A DNA stretch of 5,605 nucleotides from Candidatus Sulfotelmatobacter sp. (GTDB lineage: Bacteria; Acidobacteriota; Terriglobia; Terriglobales; Acidobacteriaceae): contig JASHRB010000118.1 in NCBI GenBank assembly GCA_030037575.1, positions 1 to 5,605 on the forward strand, given 5' to 3'. Made by a program: the position numbers and the translations under genes. Below are positions 1 to 5,590 of this stretch, piece after piece. Below the pieces are notes generated by a model that saw nothing but the letters and a program-made list of their open reading frames with translations, had not been told where the DNA came from and made no database searches. The stretch's first letter is position 1, and the number at the start of each line of letters is the position of its first letter.

Positions 1-43
1 GGACCGAAATTCAATTCGCGATTCACACCTACATTTTATCGCA

Positions 44-2272
44 TTAGCCTGGTTGTTGATCAGAGGAGCGCGTCTTTATCTGCGCTGCTTCCACCTCTTC
101 CAGCAGCTCCGGCAACCTGCGCGCGTCGCCAGCAGAATTGCCGAATCGAGCTGACTCGTAGGCGTCCGTAAACTGCTGCACTGAATGCTTCAATCGAATC
201 TCTTCAATCGCACGAGCAAATTCCTGCGCCGTGTGAGAAGGCGATTTTTGTACGCCGCGTCGCGCCAAATATTTGACCATGCGCTCGTACCACATCGATG
301 CAGTTTGCTCCGGCGAGCGTTCAGGGTGTCGGCGCAACCCCCAGGTTCGAATCACCGCAGCGATACGGGCGATGTTCGTCAGCAGCAGTAGGATGACCGC
401 AAACGCGAGGCTTGCTCCCAGCCACCATACCGGTCTACCGGCTGCGCGGCGCTGGAATATTCGCGCTTGCTTCATCATCCGCAAATAGGTAATGCGCACC
501 CTCAGCCGCATACGATCCAGGCTGCCGCGAGATCCCGTCAGCACAGAATGCCCAAGAACATATTGATGCGAAGAGTCGTAGCTCACCACCCACTCCCGCC
601 AGAACGAAGCCGCAGCGTCCAAGTAGAGCAGGGTGCGGCTCCAGCCTTGCGGCGAGCCGACCGCACCGCCGGGGGTGGGATCGAACGTAATCCATCCGTA
701 ACCCGGAAAATAGGCTTCTACCCAGGCGTGCGCGTCGCGCGCGCGGATTACATAATTGCTCGTGACGTCGTTAAATTCCGAACTGCGAAAGCCGTTCACC
801 ACGCGCGAGGGGATGCGCAGCGTCCTCAGCATGACCGCCATCGAAGAGGCGAAATACTCGCAGTGACCCTGCTTTCTCGCAAACAGAAAATATCCTAAAG
901 GGTCTGCCACCGGCGCGCGCAACAACTGCAAGGTGTATCCGTAGTGCGTCTTCAAATATCTCTCGATCGCAACCGCCTTGTCGTAATTGTTGGAAGCGGA
1001 AGCGGACACTTGTTTCGCCAACTCTGCAATGCGGGGATCAAGCTCGGGAAGTTGGAGGTATTCGAAAGTAAACGGTGGCAGCAACTCCCCGGCTTGGCGA
1101 AGCACTTCAGGAGATGGCCTTGAAATATCCGAGTCGGCCTCATAGATACTCACGCCGTGCTGGCTGTCGAAATTGGAAACCGCACCGCCAGAATCGATTT
1201 GCAACGTACGATAGGCTCCGCTTAGCCGGCGTGCCCAGGGCGCGAGAAAGAATACATTGGCGCCAATGGGCTCCATGAGTACGCGGTAATGAATGATGCG
1301 GCCGTTTTCCGCCGCGATGCGATCGCGGGCAACCGCGGGCAGCGTTATTCCCTGGCTGAAGTCAGGAATGGAAAAGCTGCTGTTTGCGCCACGATGCAGC
1401 ATGTACTGCTGCGGGGGATTGGACCAGTCAAGCCCGTCGAAATTCGCTAGCGAGACTCCGCGCCAGTGCAGGGCATATTGACCACCCTTATCGCCATCAA
1501 TTTGGATGTGCATCACTACGGCATTCGACTGCTGAATCTGGCCGATTCCGCCAAGCCGCACGCGGTCACTAAATCCAGCGGCATAGTTCGTGCCGAACGA
1601 ATACGCTCCCATGTAACCGGCCGATGCCCGTGGCAGAACAAAGAAGATCGCGGCTGCTGCCAGCAGAGTCATAAGCGCCAGCACCGGCGTCAGCCAGGCC
1701 AGAGAGAACGCCAGGTGCCGATGCTCGTACGTATCGCGAGAATGGCGCGCATGGAATTGCGCGGCGCGTCCCGAGCGGCGCATTTCCATCAGAATGAACG
1801 TCGCCACCGCCATCAGCATGAACCCGGCGAAAAGAATGAGAAAAATGCTGTCGACGGTCAGCACAGCAGAAGCGAGCACCATGAGAAATGAGACGATGGT
1901 GAGCATTACGTAATCACGATCGCGGCGCAGCGAGAACATTCGAACCACCACGGCAAACAGCACCAGGTGGACCGTCGCCGTAAGAAAACTTCGCGAGAAG
2001 AAAAGGTAATCGGCAGCGTAGAAAACGAAGTAAGCCAGGCTGAGAGGCGTGGTCCACTTCTGCGGAATCACGATGCGCCGCCGGCGCACCAGCAAACCGC
2101 CGCGCAGGGCCAGCACCGCAGCCACCAGCACGGTCGTCGAAAGGTTCAGCGTGCCGGTGCTGGCCAATGTTCCAAATCCCATGAGCACAAGCAAATAAAT
2201 CGAAGCTTCGAAGTATTTGTTAACAGCTTGCGAAACCGGGATGACTGCGAATTTTGGGGGCGTTTGCGACAT
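44..2272 (-). CDS. Membrane-anchored transglutaminase-like protein (DUF3488-TGc-DUF4129, TgpA type)
   Basis: A 742-residue inner-membrane protein. About seven hydrophobic segments lie in the first 214 residues (roughly 22-42, 46-62, 76-92, 97-113, 121-140, 142-162, 190-213), as in the DUF3488 region. A long soluble part (about 215-613) follows, then a final membrane helix (about 615-640) and a C-terminal DUF4129-like tail (about 655-710). The soluble part carries the transglutaminase/papain-like triad: Cys471 in GHCEYFAS, His515 in DAHAWVEAY and Asp531 in FDPTPGG. By family topology this domain should face the periplasm. TgpA of Pseudomonas has the same architecture; its substrate is poorly known. 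Relatives often sit beside MoxR-ATPase and DUF58 genes; none is visible here, though the sequence stops 43 bases past this gene. The frame stays open upstream to 2578, but I chose the ATG at 2272 (MSQTPPK) because family-like sequence begins soon after it. No good Shine-Dalgarno precedes it, so the start is less certain than the function. Confidence 0.93.
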   Translation of the reverse strand: MSQTPPKFAVIPVSQAVNKYFEASIYLLVLMGFGTLASTGTLNLSTTVLVAAVLALRGGLLVRRRRIVIPQKWTTPLSLAYFVFYAADYLFFSRSFLTATVHLVLFAVVVRMFSLRRDRDYVMLTIVSFLMVLASAVLTVDSIFLILFAGFMLMAVATFILMEMRRSGRAAQFHARHSRDTYEHRHLAFSLAWLTPVLALMTLLAAAAIFFVLPRASAGYMGAYSFGTNYAAGFSDRVRLGGIGQIQQSNAVVMHIQIDGDKGGQYALHWRGVSLANFDGLDWSNPPQQYMLHRGANSSFSIPDFSQGITLPAVARDRIAAENGRIIHYRVLMEPIGANVFFLAPWARRLSGAYRTLQIDSGGAVSNFDSQHGVSIYEADSDISRPSPEVLRQAGELLPPFTFEYLQLPELDPRIAELAKQVSASASNNYDKAVAIERYLKTHYGYTLQLLRAPVADPLGYFLFARKQGHCEYFASSMAVMLRTLRIPSRVVNGFRSSEFNDVTSNYVIRARDAHAWVEAYFPGYGWITFDPTPGGAVGSPQGWSRTLLYLDAAASFWREWVVSYDSSHQYVLGHSVLTGSRGSLDRMRLRVRITYLRMMKQARIFQRRAAGRPVWWLGASLAFAVILLLLTNIARIAAVIRTWGLRRHPERSPEQTASMWYERMVKYLARRGVQKSPSHTAQEFARAIEEIRLKHSVQQFTDAYESARFGNSAGDARRLPELLEEVEAAQIKTRSSDQQPG

Positions 2273-2363
2273 CGGGAAAAGACTATTGTTCGACAGTCGT
2301 GCGGTAAAGGGAAGGCTCCTTTGTTGATTTCTTGCGCGAAGGTCACTGGTTTGGAGGATAGGC

Positions 2364-2393
2364 ATTATCCCGCTAGTTGGATATGAGTGTCCT
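2364..2393 (-). promoter_or_regulatory. Possible promoter of the transglutaminase-like gene
   Basis: On the minus strand AGGACA (2393-2388) and GATAAT (2369-2364) are separated by 18 bases. They match the sigma70 consensus at 4/6 and 5/6 positions. This would start transcription near 2357 and leave a leader of about 85 bases before the ATG at 2272. It would also exclude the alternative ATG at 2365, which overlaps the -10. The -35 overlaps a small palindrome, GTCCT-GGA-AGGAC (2389-2401). The assignment rests on hexamer matches only. Confidence 0.3.
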
Positions 2394-2527
2394 GGAAGGA
2401 CCGCTAAGAGGGAGATCCCTTGACCCGCCGGAAAAAGCGTGGGCCTTCGGGATGGCGCTGCTTGAGAAGCGGCCCGCGACCGAAGTCTCACTGTCGTTCT
2501 TGCCCAGCAGGAGGGCACTGGCCGTTT

Positions 2528-2535
2528 GCTAGAAT
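2528..2535 (+). promoter_or_regulatory. Extended -10 promoter of the SRP RNA gene
   Basis: TG at 2527-2528, one base, then TAGAAT at 2530-2535 form an extended -10 element (5/6 match to TATAAT). Its expected start, about 2542, coincides with the first paired base of the SRP RNA helix. No good -35 lies at 16-18 bases. TTGCCC at 2500-2505 is too far away, and is part of a TGCCC-N7-GGGCA inverted repeat (2501-2517). The match between predicted start and RNA fold makes this more credible than the hexamer alone. Confidence 0.55.
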
Positions 2536-2541
2536 GAATCC

Positions 2542-2650
2542 GGTCAGGCATCGGTCTCACGCGACGTACTCTCGCCAACCCCGCCAGGTCCGGAAGGAAG
2601 CAACGGTAACGGGCTCTTGCGTGTGCAGTGGGCCGCCGGTGCCTGGCTTA
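2542..2650 (+). ncRNA. ffs: Signal recognition particle RNA, small bacterial (4.5S) type
   Basis: This is the RNA scaffold of the bacterial signal recognition particle. It binds the protein Ffh and targets nascent membrane and exported proteins to FtsY and the Sec translocon. The diagnostic domain IV core, AGGTCCGGAAGGAAGCA, lies at 2586-2602, with the GGAA tetraloop at 2592-2595 closed by CC/GG. The ends fold back: 2543-2555 pairs with 2635-2647 over 13 positions, counting G-T wobbles, which closes one long hairpin of about 105 bases. There is no room for an Alu domain, so it is the short form typical of Gram-negative-like bacteria. The exact ends are estimated from the helix and the promoter. 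The 3' side has a T-run at 2666-2670 preceded by a weak GGCCG/CGGCC pairing (2631-2635 with 2656-2660), which I do not call a firm terminator. The RNA is divergent from the transglutaminase-like gene and lies 62 bases before the DinB gene. Confidence 0.95.
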
Positions 2651-2700
2651 ATCATCGGCCTCTGGTTTTTACGCTTCCGGTTCATCCAAAGTCTCGCCCT

Positions 2701-2707
2701 AAAGGAG
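2701..2707 (+). promoter_or_regulatory. Ribosome binding site that fixes the DinB start
   Basis: AAAGGAG lies five bases before the ATG at 2713. It decides the start over the upstream in-frame ATG at 2617, which falls inside the SRP RNA. Confidence 0.8.
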
Positions 2708-2712
2708 CCAGA

Positions 2713-3267
2713 ATGAATCTCTCACATGGCATGATCGCTTGCGCGCTTCTCTTCACCCTCTGCGGTCTCGCAGTCACACAAACCGCGAAGGTCAACTCCG
2801 TTCTCGACATGTCGGAGTTCCTTCAGGACTGGCAGATTTCGAAGCAGTTCACCATCGACGTGGCCAATGCCATGCCCGCAGAGCTGTATGATTTCAAGCC
2901 CAATCCCGCGGAAATGAGCTTCGGCGAGCAGATGGTTCATATCGCCGCTTCGAATGTGTATCGCTTCAACGAAATCACGGGTATTAAGACGCCGTTTCCT
3001 CTGGATCGCGACAGGCCGCTTCCTTCGGATAAACAGTCGGTTTTGACGATGCTTAATCAGTCGTTCGATTACGTGGTCGCGGTGCTGCCGCAGATTACGC
3101 CGGAGCAACTGAAGCATACTTGGCACATTGCCTCGTGGAAGGGACACACCGATCCCGACGGTCGAGCCATGATCGTCAACATGTTTGTTCACACGGCGCA
3201 TCACCGGGCGCAATGCGAAGTGTATCTGCGGGCAAAGGGCATCACGCCTCCGACCTACACATTTTGA
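2713..3267 (+). CDS. Exported DinB/YfiT-like metal-binding four-helix protein
   Basis: A 184-residue protein of the DinB-like superfamily: four-helix bundles that hold a metal ion with three histidines. Some members are thiol-dependent S-transferases, but the function of most is unknown. His76 in EQMVHIAAS and His160/His164 in HTAHHRAQ fit the usual ligand pattern, the last pair forming HxxxH. The C-terminal YLRAKGITPPTY ending is typical of the family. The N-terminus (about residues 6-22) is a hydrophobic signal sequence followed by VTQTAKV, so the protein is probably exported. Cys17 is not in a good lipobox (TLCG), so I do not call it a lipoprotein. The start follows a strong Shine-Dalgarno. 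Transcription could come from a promoter I did not recognise or by read-through from the SRP RNA gene. Substrate and metal cannot be told from the sequence. Confidence 0.88.
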   Translation: MNLSHGMIACALLFTLCGLAVTQTAKVNSVLDMSEFLQDWQISKQFTIDVANAMPAELYDFKPNPAEMSFGEQMVHIAASNVYRFNEITGIKTPFPLDRDRPLPSDKQSVLTMLNQSFDYVVAVLPQITPEQLKHTWHIASWKGHTDPDGRAMIVNMFVHTAHHRAQCEVYLRAKGITPPTYTF

Positions 3268-3302
3268 AAAGCCGTTTTGTTGGATTTTTGCGCCGCATTT
3301 CT

Positions 3303-3320
3303 TTACAACATTCTTACAAC
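3303..3320 (+). repeat. Two direct copies of TTACAAC with an 11-base period
   Basis: TTACAAC occurs at 3303-3309 and again at 3314-3320. The period is 11 bases, close to one helical turn, in the gap before the STAS-like gene. OmpR-type winged-helix regulators commonly bind repeats with this phasing. No regulator can be named, and two 7-base copies may occur by chance. Confidence 0.35.
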
Positions 3321-3352
3321 TCTCCGCGCAAGAAACTCGCCCTGGGTGCGTC

Positions 3353-3365
3353 CTGACTAAGTCAG
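3353..3365 (+). promoter_or_regulatory. Perfect palindrome, candidate operator
   Basis: CTGACT-A-AGTCAG is a perfect 6+1+6 inverted repeat 31 bases before the STAS-like start. An AT-rich stretch (GATAAATAATT, 3365-3375) that could serve as a -10 region abuts it. The GACT/AGTC half-sites recall some Rrf2/IscR-family sites, but the spacing is shorter than in those I know, so the regulator is not assigned. The arms are short and no T-run follows, so it does not look like a terminator. Confidence 0.4.
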
Positions 3366-3396
3366 ATAAATAATTCTGAGAGGGTGTGGCGCAGAA

Positions 3397-3675
3397 ATGA
3401 TCCGCAATTTTCCTGAAAAACCGGTATCGCCGTCCGTCACCATTCGTGTTTCTGGCAGCTTGTCGCAGGGCCATCTGTCCTATCTCGATCAGCTCGTGGT
3501 CTCGGCGATCGACTGCGGTCTTTGGCCGCTGCTCGAGATGAGTTACCTGGAGCAACTGGACCAGTTTGCGCTCGCCTACTTGATACAAGGCGAAGGCCGA
3601 TACTTCGGCATTGTCGCGTGCCCGAATTTTATCCGCGAATGGATGCAACTTGAGAAAGAGCGCTCGACGGCATGA
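3397..3675 (+). CDS. Small STAS-like protein, probably degenerate
   Basis: A 92-residue cytosolic protein with no signal sequence. Its layout fits a STAS domain (anti-sigma-factor antagonist fold): strand VTIRVSG (14-20), helix GHLSYLDQLVVSAIDCG (25-41), then strand and helix LLEMSYLEQLDQFALAYL (45-62), which parallels the DLSxVxxIDxxG(L) core. A strand YFGIVA (69-74) and a closing helix (77-88) follow. In SpoIIAA-type proteins the Asp here is followed by Ser-Ser-Gly, where one Ser is phosphorylated. Here Asp55 is followed by Gln-Phe-Ala, so the phosphosite is absent. If the fold is right, the protein may bind a partner without the usual kinase switch. The start is supported by GAGAGGG at 3378-3384, 12 bases upstream, which is rather far. 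The STAS call is my reading of the pattern and could be wrong; a plain hypothetical protein is the alternative. Confidence 0.7.
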   Translation: MIRNFPEKPVSPSVTIRVSGSLSQGHLSYLDQLVVSAIDCGLWPLLEMSYLEQLDQFALAYLIQGEGRYFGIVACPNFIREWMQLEKERSTA

Positions 3676-3749
3676 GCGCGCCGAAGGGAATTCCACCAGA
3701 GCACGCGGCTGCCCATGGCAAATCGCAGCAGGGCCAGTAAGCCTTCCGT

Positions 3750-3778
3750 TAGACATTCCCGCTTCAATCGTTCAAAAT
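3750..3778 (+). promoter_or_regulatory. Likely sigma70-type promoter of fabH
   Basis: TAGACA (3750-3755, 5/6 to TTGACA) and CAAAAT (3773-3778, 4/6 to TATAAT) are separated by exactly 17 bases. Transcription would start near 3785, giving a leader of about 23 bases that contains the AGGAG ribosome binding site. It suggests that fabH is transcribed independently of the STAS-like gene. Confidence 0.5.
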
Positions 3779-3796
3779 ACATGTTCCGCTTTAACT

Positions 3797-3801
3797 AGGA
3801 G
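3797..3801 (+). promoter_or_regulatory. Ribosome binding site for the TTG start of fabH
   Basis: AGGAG lies six bases before TTG at 3808. The next in-frame ATG (codon 37) would cut off the conserved first strand, so this site fixes the TTG as the start. Confidence 0.8.
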
Positions 3802-3807
3802 CCATAA

Positions 3808-4827
3808 TTGAACGATTCCAGCAAGCCCCTGCACGCAATTAGAAGAGTCAAAATCAGCGCACTCGGCACCTACGTACCCCCTCGCCTTCTTACCAATTCC
3901 GACCTCGAAAAAATGGTCAACACCACCAACGAGTGGATTCTCAGTCGCGTCGGCATTCGCGAACGCCACATTGTCGACAAGGGCATAGCTACCAGCGACC
4001 TCGCGGTCGAGGCGGCAAAGAAGGCGCTTGCCCAGCGCGGCATCACTCCTAATGACATCGATGCCATCATCATTGGCACGGTCACGCCGGATATGTTTTT
4101 CCCCTCCACCGCCTGCCTCATCCAGCACAAGCTCGGCGCGGAACATGCCTGGGGATTCGATCTTTCCGCGGCGTGCTCGGGCTTTATCTACGCTGTGCAA
4201 TCCGGGGCGCAGTTCGTTGCCACAGGGGTGCATAAGCGTGTTCTGGTTATCGGTGCGGACGTGATGTCGTCCATCATTGATTACACCGATCGGGCCACCT
4301 GCGTGATCTTTGGCGATGGCGCCGGCGCCGTGATTCTAGAGCCTTCTGATGACAATTCCGTGGGCCTGATCGACTTCATCCACGAAGTCGACGGCTCTGG
4401 CGGCTGCTATCTGAACATGCCCGGCGGAGGAAGCTTGAATCCATCGACGCGGGAGACGGTTGACCACAAGATGCACTACGTGCACCAGGACGGCCAGCAG
4501 GTTTTCAAGTTTGCAGTGCGCCGGCAAACCGAAGCCTGTTTGAAGCTGCTCGAAAGGAATGGCCTGAATGGGTCAGACATCGATGTCTTTCTCCCTCATC
4601 AGGCGAACTTGCGCATCATTAACGCCACCGCCGAGCGTCTTGGCCTTTGCCCGGAGAGCGTGATCGTTAACATCGACCGCTTCGGCAACACGACTGCAGG
4701 TACGGTTCCATTGGCGATGAGCACGGCGGTTGAGGATGGCAAACTGAAGCAGGGAAGTTTAGTATTGATGGCTGCGGTAGGCGCCGGCTTTACCGTGGGT
4801 GCTGCCCTGCTGCGCTGGGCGTTTTAA
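3808..4827 (+). CDS. fabH: Beta-ketoacyl-ACP synthase III
   Basis: A 339-residue cytosolic thiolase-fold enzyme, the usual length for FabH. It condenses an acyl-CoA (acetyl-CoA or a branched primer) with malonyl-ACP to make the first beta-ketoacyl-ACP of type II fatty acid synthesis. The Cys-His-Asn triad is complete: Cys123 in [12 protein letters not shown], His264 in LPHQANLRI and Asn294 in [23 protein letters not shown] (41-54) is the conserved CoA-binding N-terminal stretch, [10 protein letters not shown] (168-177) the second half-site signature, and the C-terminus ends in [11 protein letters not shown], as in the family. Translation starts at TTG with a well-placed AGGAG. No plsX, fabD, fabG or acpP is adjacent, so this may be a solitary copy; whether it is the main FabH or a paralogue cannot be judged here. 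Primer preference cannot be read from the sequence. The 169 bases that follow hold no clear terminator. Confidence 0.97.
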   Translation: MNDSSKPLHAIRRVKISALGTYVPPRLLTNSDLEKMVNTTNEWILSRVGIRERHIVDKGIATSDLAVEAAKKALAQRGITPNDIDAIIIGTVTPDMFFPSTACLIQHKLGAEHAWGFDLSAACSGFIYAVQSGAQFVATGVHKRVLVIGADVMSSIIDYTDRATCVIFGDGAGAVILEPSDDNSVGLIDFIHEVDGSGGCYLNMPGGGSLNPSTRETVDHKMHYVHQDGQQVFKFAVRRQTEACLKLLERNGLNGSDIDVFLPHQANLRIINATAERLGLCPESVIVNIDRFGNTTAGTVPLAMSTAVEDGKLKQGSLVLMAAVGAGFTVGAALLRWAF

Positions 4828-4939
4828 TCCGCTATTCGTTGCGACCGGCCCGCCTCTTGCCGCCCCTGTGAGAGATTGCTTTTTCATGACCTCGGTAATG
4901 TCTTGTGTGCCATTTTGATAGCGCGCATCGTGCACGGCT

Positions 4940-4948
4940 TGCTATGTT
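4940..4948 (+). promoter_or_regulatory. Possible extended -10 element before the DUF4440 gene
   Basis: TGC followed by TATGTT (4943-4948, 4/6 to TATAAT) forms an extended -10 in a TTGCTA context like that of the SRP RNA promoter. TTGATA at 4915-4920 is a good -35 hexamer, but 22 bases away is too far. A start near 4955 would place the whole hairpin at 4959-4988 in the leader. Confidence 0.3.
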
Positions 4949-4958
4949 GTCGCAAATC

Positions 4959-4988
4959 CGTCCGCTTCACGTGGGGATGCCGCGGACG
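4959..4988 (+). promoter_or_regulatory. Leader hairpin just before the DUF4440 start
   Basis: CGTCCGC (4959-4965) and GCGGACG (4982-4988) form a perfect 7-bp GC-rich stem with a 16-base loop, ending eight bases before the ATG at 4997. The only purine-rich run (GGGGA, 4973-4977) lies in the loop, too far from the start in linear sequence. The structure could bring it closer or could limit initiation. No T-run follows, so it does not look like a terminator. Confidence 0.4.
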
Positions 4989-4996
4989 ACGGCGAT

Positions 4997-5446
4997 ATGT
5001 TTCGTGCAACCTGTTTTTCTTTTCTGCTGGTTTTGGCTGCGCTCGGGGCAGTCGGTGCGCAAAACCCAAAAGACGATTCCCAACAAACCAAGCTGCTGTT
5101 CATGGAACATCTGTGGAATGAAGCGCAGGTCAACCGCGACTCCCGCTCGCTTGACGCCATGCTCGGGGCCAATTTCGTCAACACCGAGTACGATGGTGAG
5201 GTCAGCGATCGGGTCAAGTTTCTGGAGGGAATCAAGGATCCGCAGTTCAATTTGACCAGCCTTACCATTCAGGACACAAAAGTCAGCATGTATGGTGACT
5301 CGGCCGTGGTCATCGGAACCTACCGCACCAAAGGCACCTATCAAGGCAAGCCCTACGAGCACGTCGGCCGCTTCACCGATACTTGGGTGTTTACTGACGG
5401 CCGGTGGCAATGTGTGGCCAGCCACACCAGCCTGGTGAAGAAGTAG
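4997..5446 (+). CDS. Exported DUF4440/SnoaL-like (NTF2 fold) protein
   Basis: A 149-residue protein with a clear Sec signal peptide: Arg3, a hydrophobic core FSFLLVLAALGAVGA (7-21) and a likely cut after VGA at residue 21. The mature part follows the DUF4440 pattern: an opening helix with LWNEAQVNRDSRSLDAML (39-56), NFVNTEYDGEVSDRVKFLEGI (59-79), then strands VSMYGDSAVVIGTYRTKGTY (96-115) and FTDTWVFTDGRWQCVASHTS (126-145). These small NTF2-like domains form cone-shaped pockets and often dimerise. Related folds include enzymes, but no catalytic set is evident here and most family members have no known role. It probably acts in the periplasm. The start is chosen because it gives the signal peptide; no good Shine-Dalgarno precedes it, only the leader hairpin. 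Confidence 0.88.
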   Translation: MFRATCFSFLLVLAALGAVGAQNPKDDSQQTKLLFMEHLWNEAQVNRDSRSLDAMLGANFVNTEYDGEVSDRVKFLEGIKDPQFNLTSLTIQDTKVSMYGDSAVVIGTYRTKGTYQGKPYEHVGRFTDTWVFTDGRWQCVASHTSLVKK

Positions 5447-5493
5447 AACCCGACTAGTTACAGCTGTTTTTTCCGCCGGCTCGACCCGGAGGC

Positions 5494-5530
5494 TTGACAA
5501 AGGCAAATCAAAATTGCGTCTGTTTTGCCT
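5494..5530 (+). promoter_or_regulatory. TTGACA hexamer followed by an inverted repeat
   Basis: A perfect -35 hexamer TTGACA lies at 5494-5499, directly followed by AGGCAAA (5501-5507) and its complement TTTGCCT (5524-5530), an inverted repeat of 7 bp with a 16-base centre. No good -10 lies 16-18 bases after the hexamer, so the promoter is uncertain. The repeat would sit across the spacer and -10 region, where a repressor would act. Confidence 0.3.
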
Positions 5531-5541
5531 CACAGGCGATC

Positions 5542-5570
5542 TAAGCCTCAACGGGGTGGGCGAAGGCTTA
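5542..5570 (+). repeat. Inverted repeat TAAGCCT/AGGCTTA
   Basis: TAAGCCT (5542-5548) and AGGCTTA (5564-5570) are perfect 7-bp complements around a 15-base G-rich loop (5549-5563). CCC-TTTT-GGG (5571-5580) follows directly. Together they could give a structured leader for a gene entering at the right edge. I could not match it to a known riboswitch class. Confidence 0.35.
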
Positions 5571-5590
5571 CCCTTTTGGGGAATCCACGA

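Noticed and set aside
467..1891. Several plus-strand open frames of 62-143 codons inside the transglutaminase-like gene
   Set aside because: They are antisense shadows of a gene with an intact catalytic triad. Their composition is biased to Arg, His and Gln, with no family resemblance.
2273..2578. N-terminal extension of the transglutaminase-like frame up to 2578, including an ATG at 2365
   Set aside because: The extension is Arg/Ser/Pro-rich, runs through the SRP RNA promoter and 5' end, and looks non-coding. The ATG at 2365 overlaps a candidate -10 and has no good ribosome binding site.
2656..2670. Intrinsic terminator of the SRP RNA
   Set aside because: There is a T-run at 2666-2670, but only a weak alternative stem that competes with the SRP helix, so I did not list it as a feature.
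2617..2712. Upstream start of the DinB frame at 2617
   Set aside because: It lies inside the SRP RNA. A strong AAAGGAG before 2713 and a signal peptide beginning there support the later start.
2722..3756. A 344-codon open frame on the minus strand opposite the DinB and STAS-like genes
   Set aside because: It is rich in Arg and His with no recognisable motif and mirrors two genes that have clear start signals. The DinB histidine motifs and signal peptide show that the plus strand is the coding one.
3772..4233. Minus-strand open frames opposite the first part of fabH
   Set aside because: FabH is unmistakable on the plus strand; these are complementary-strand shadows.
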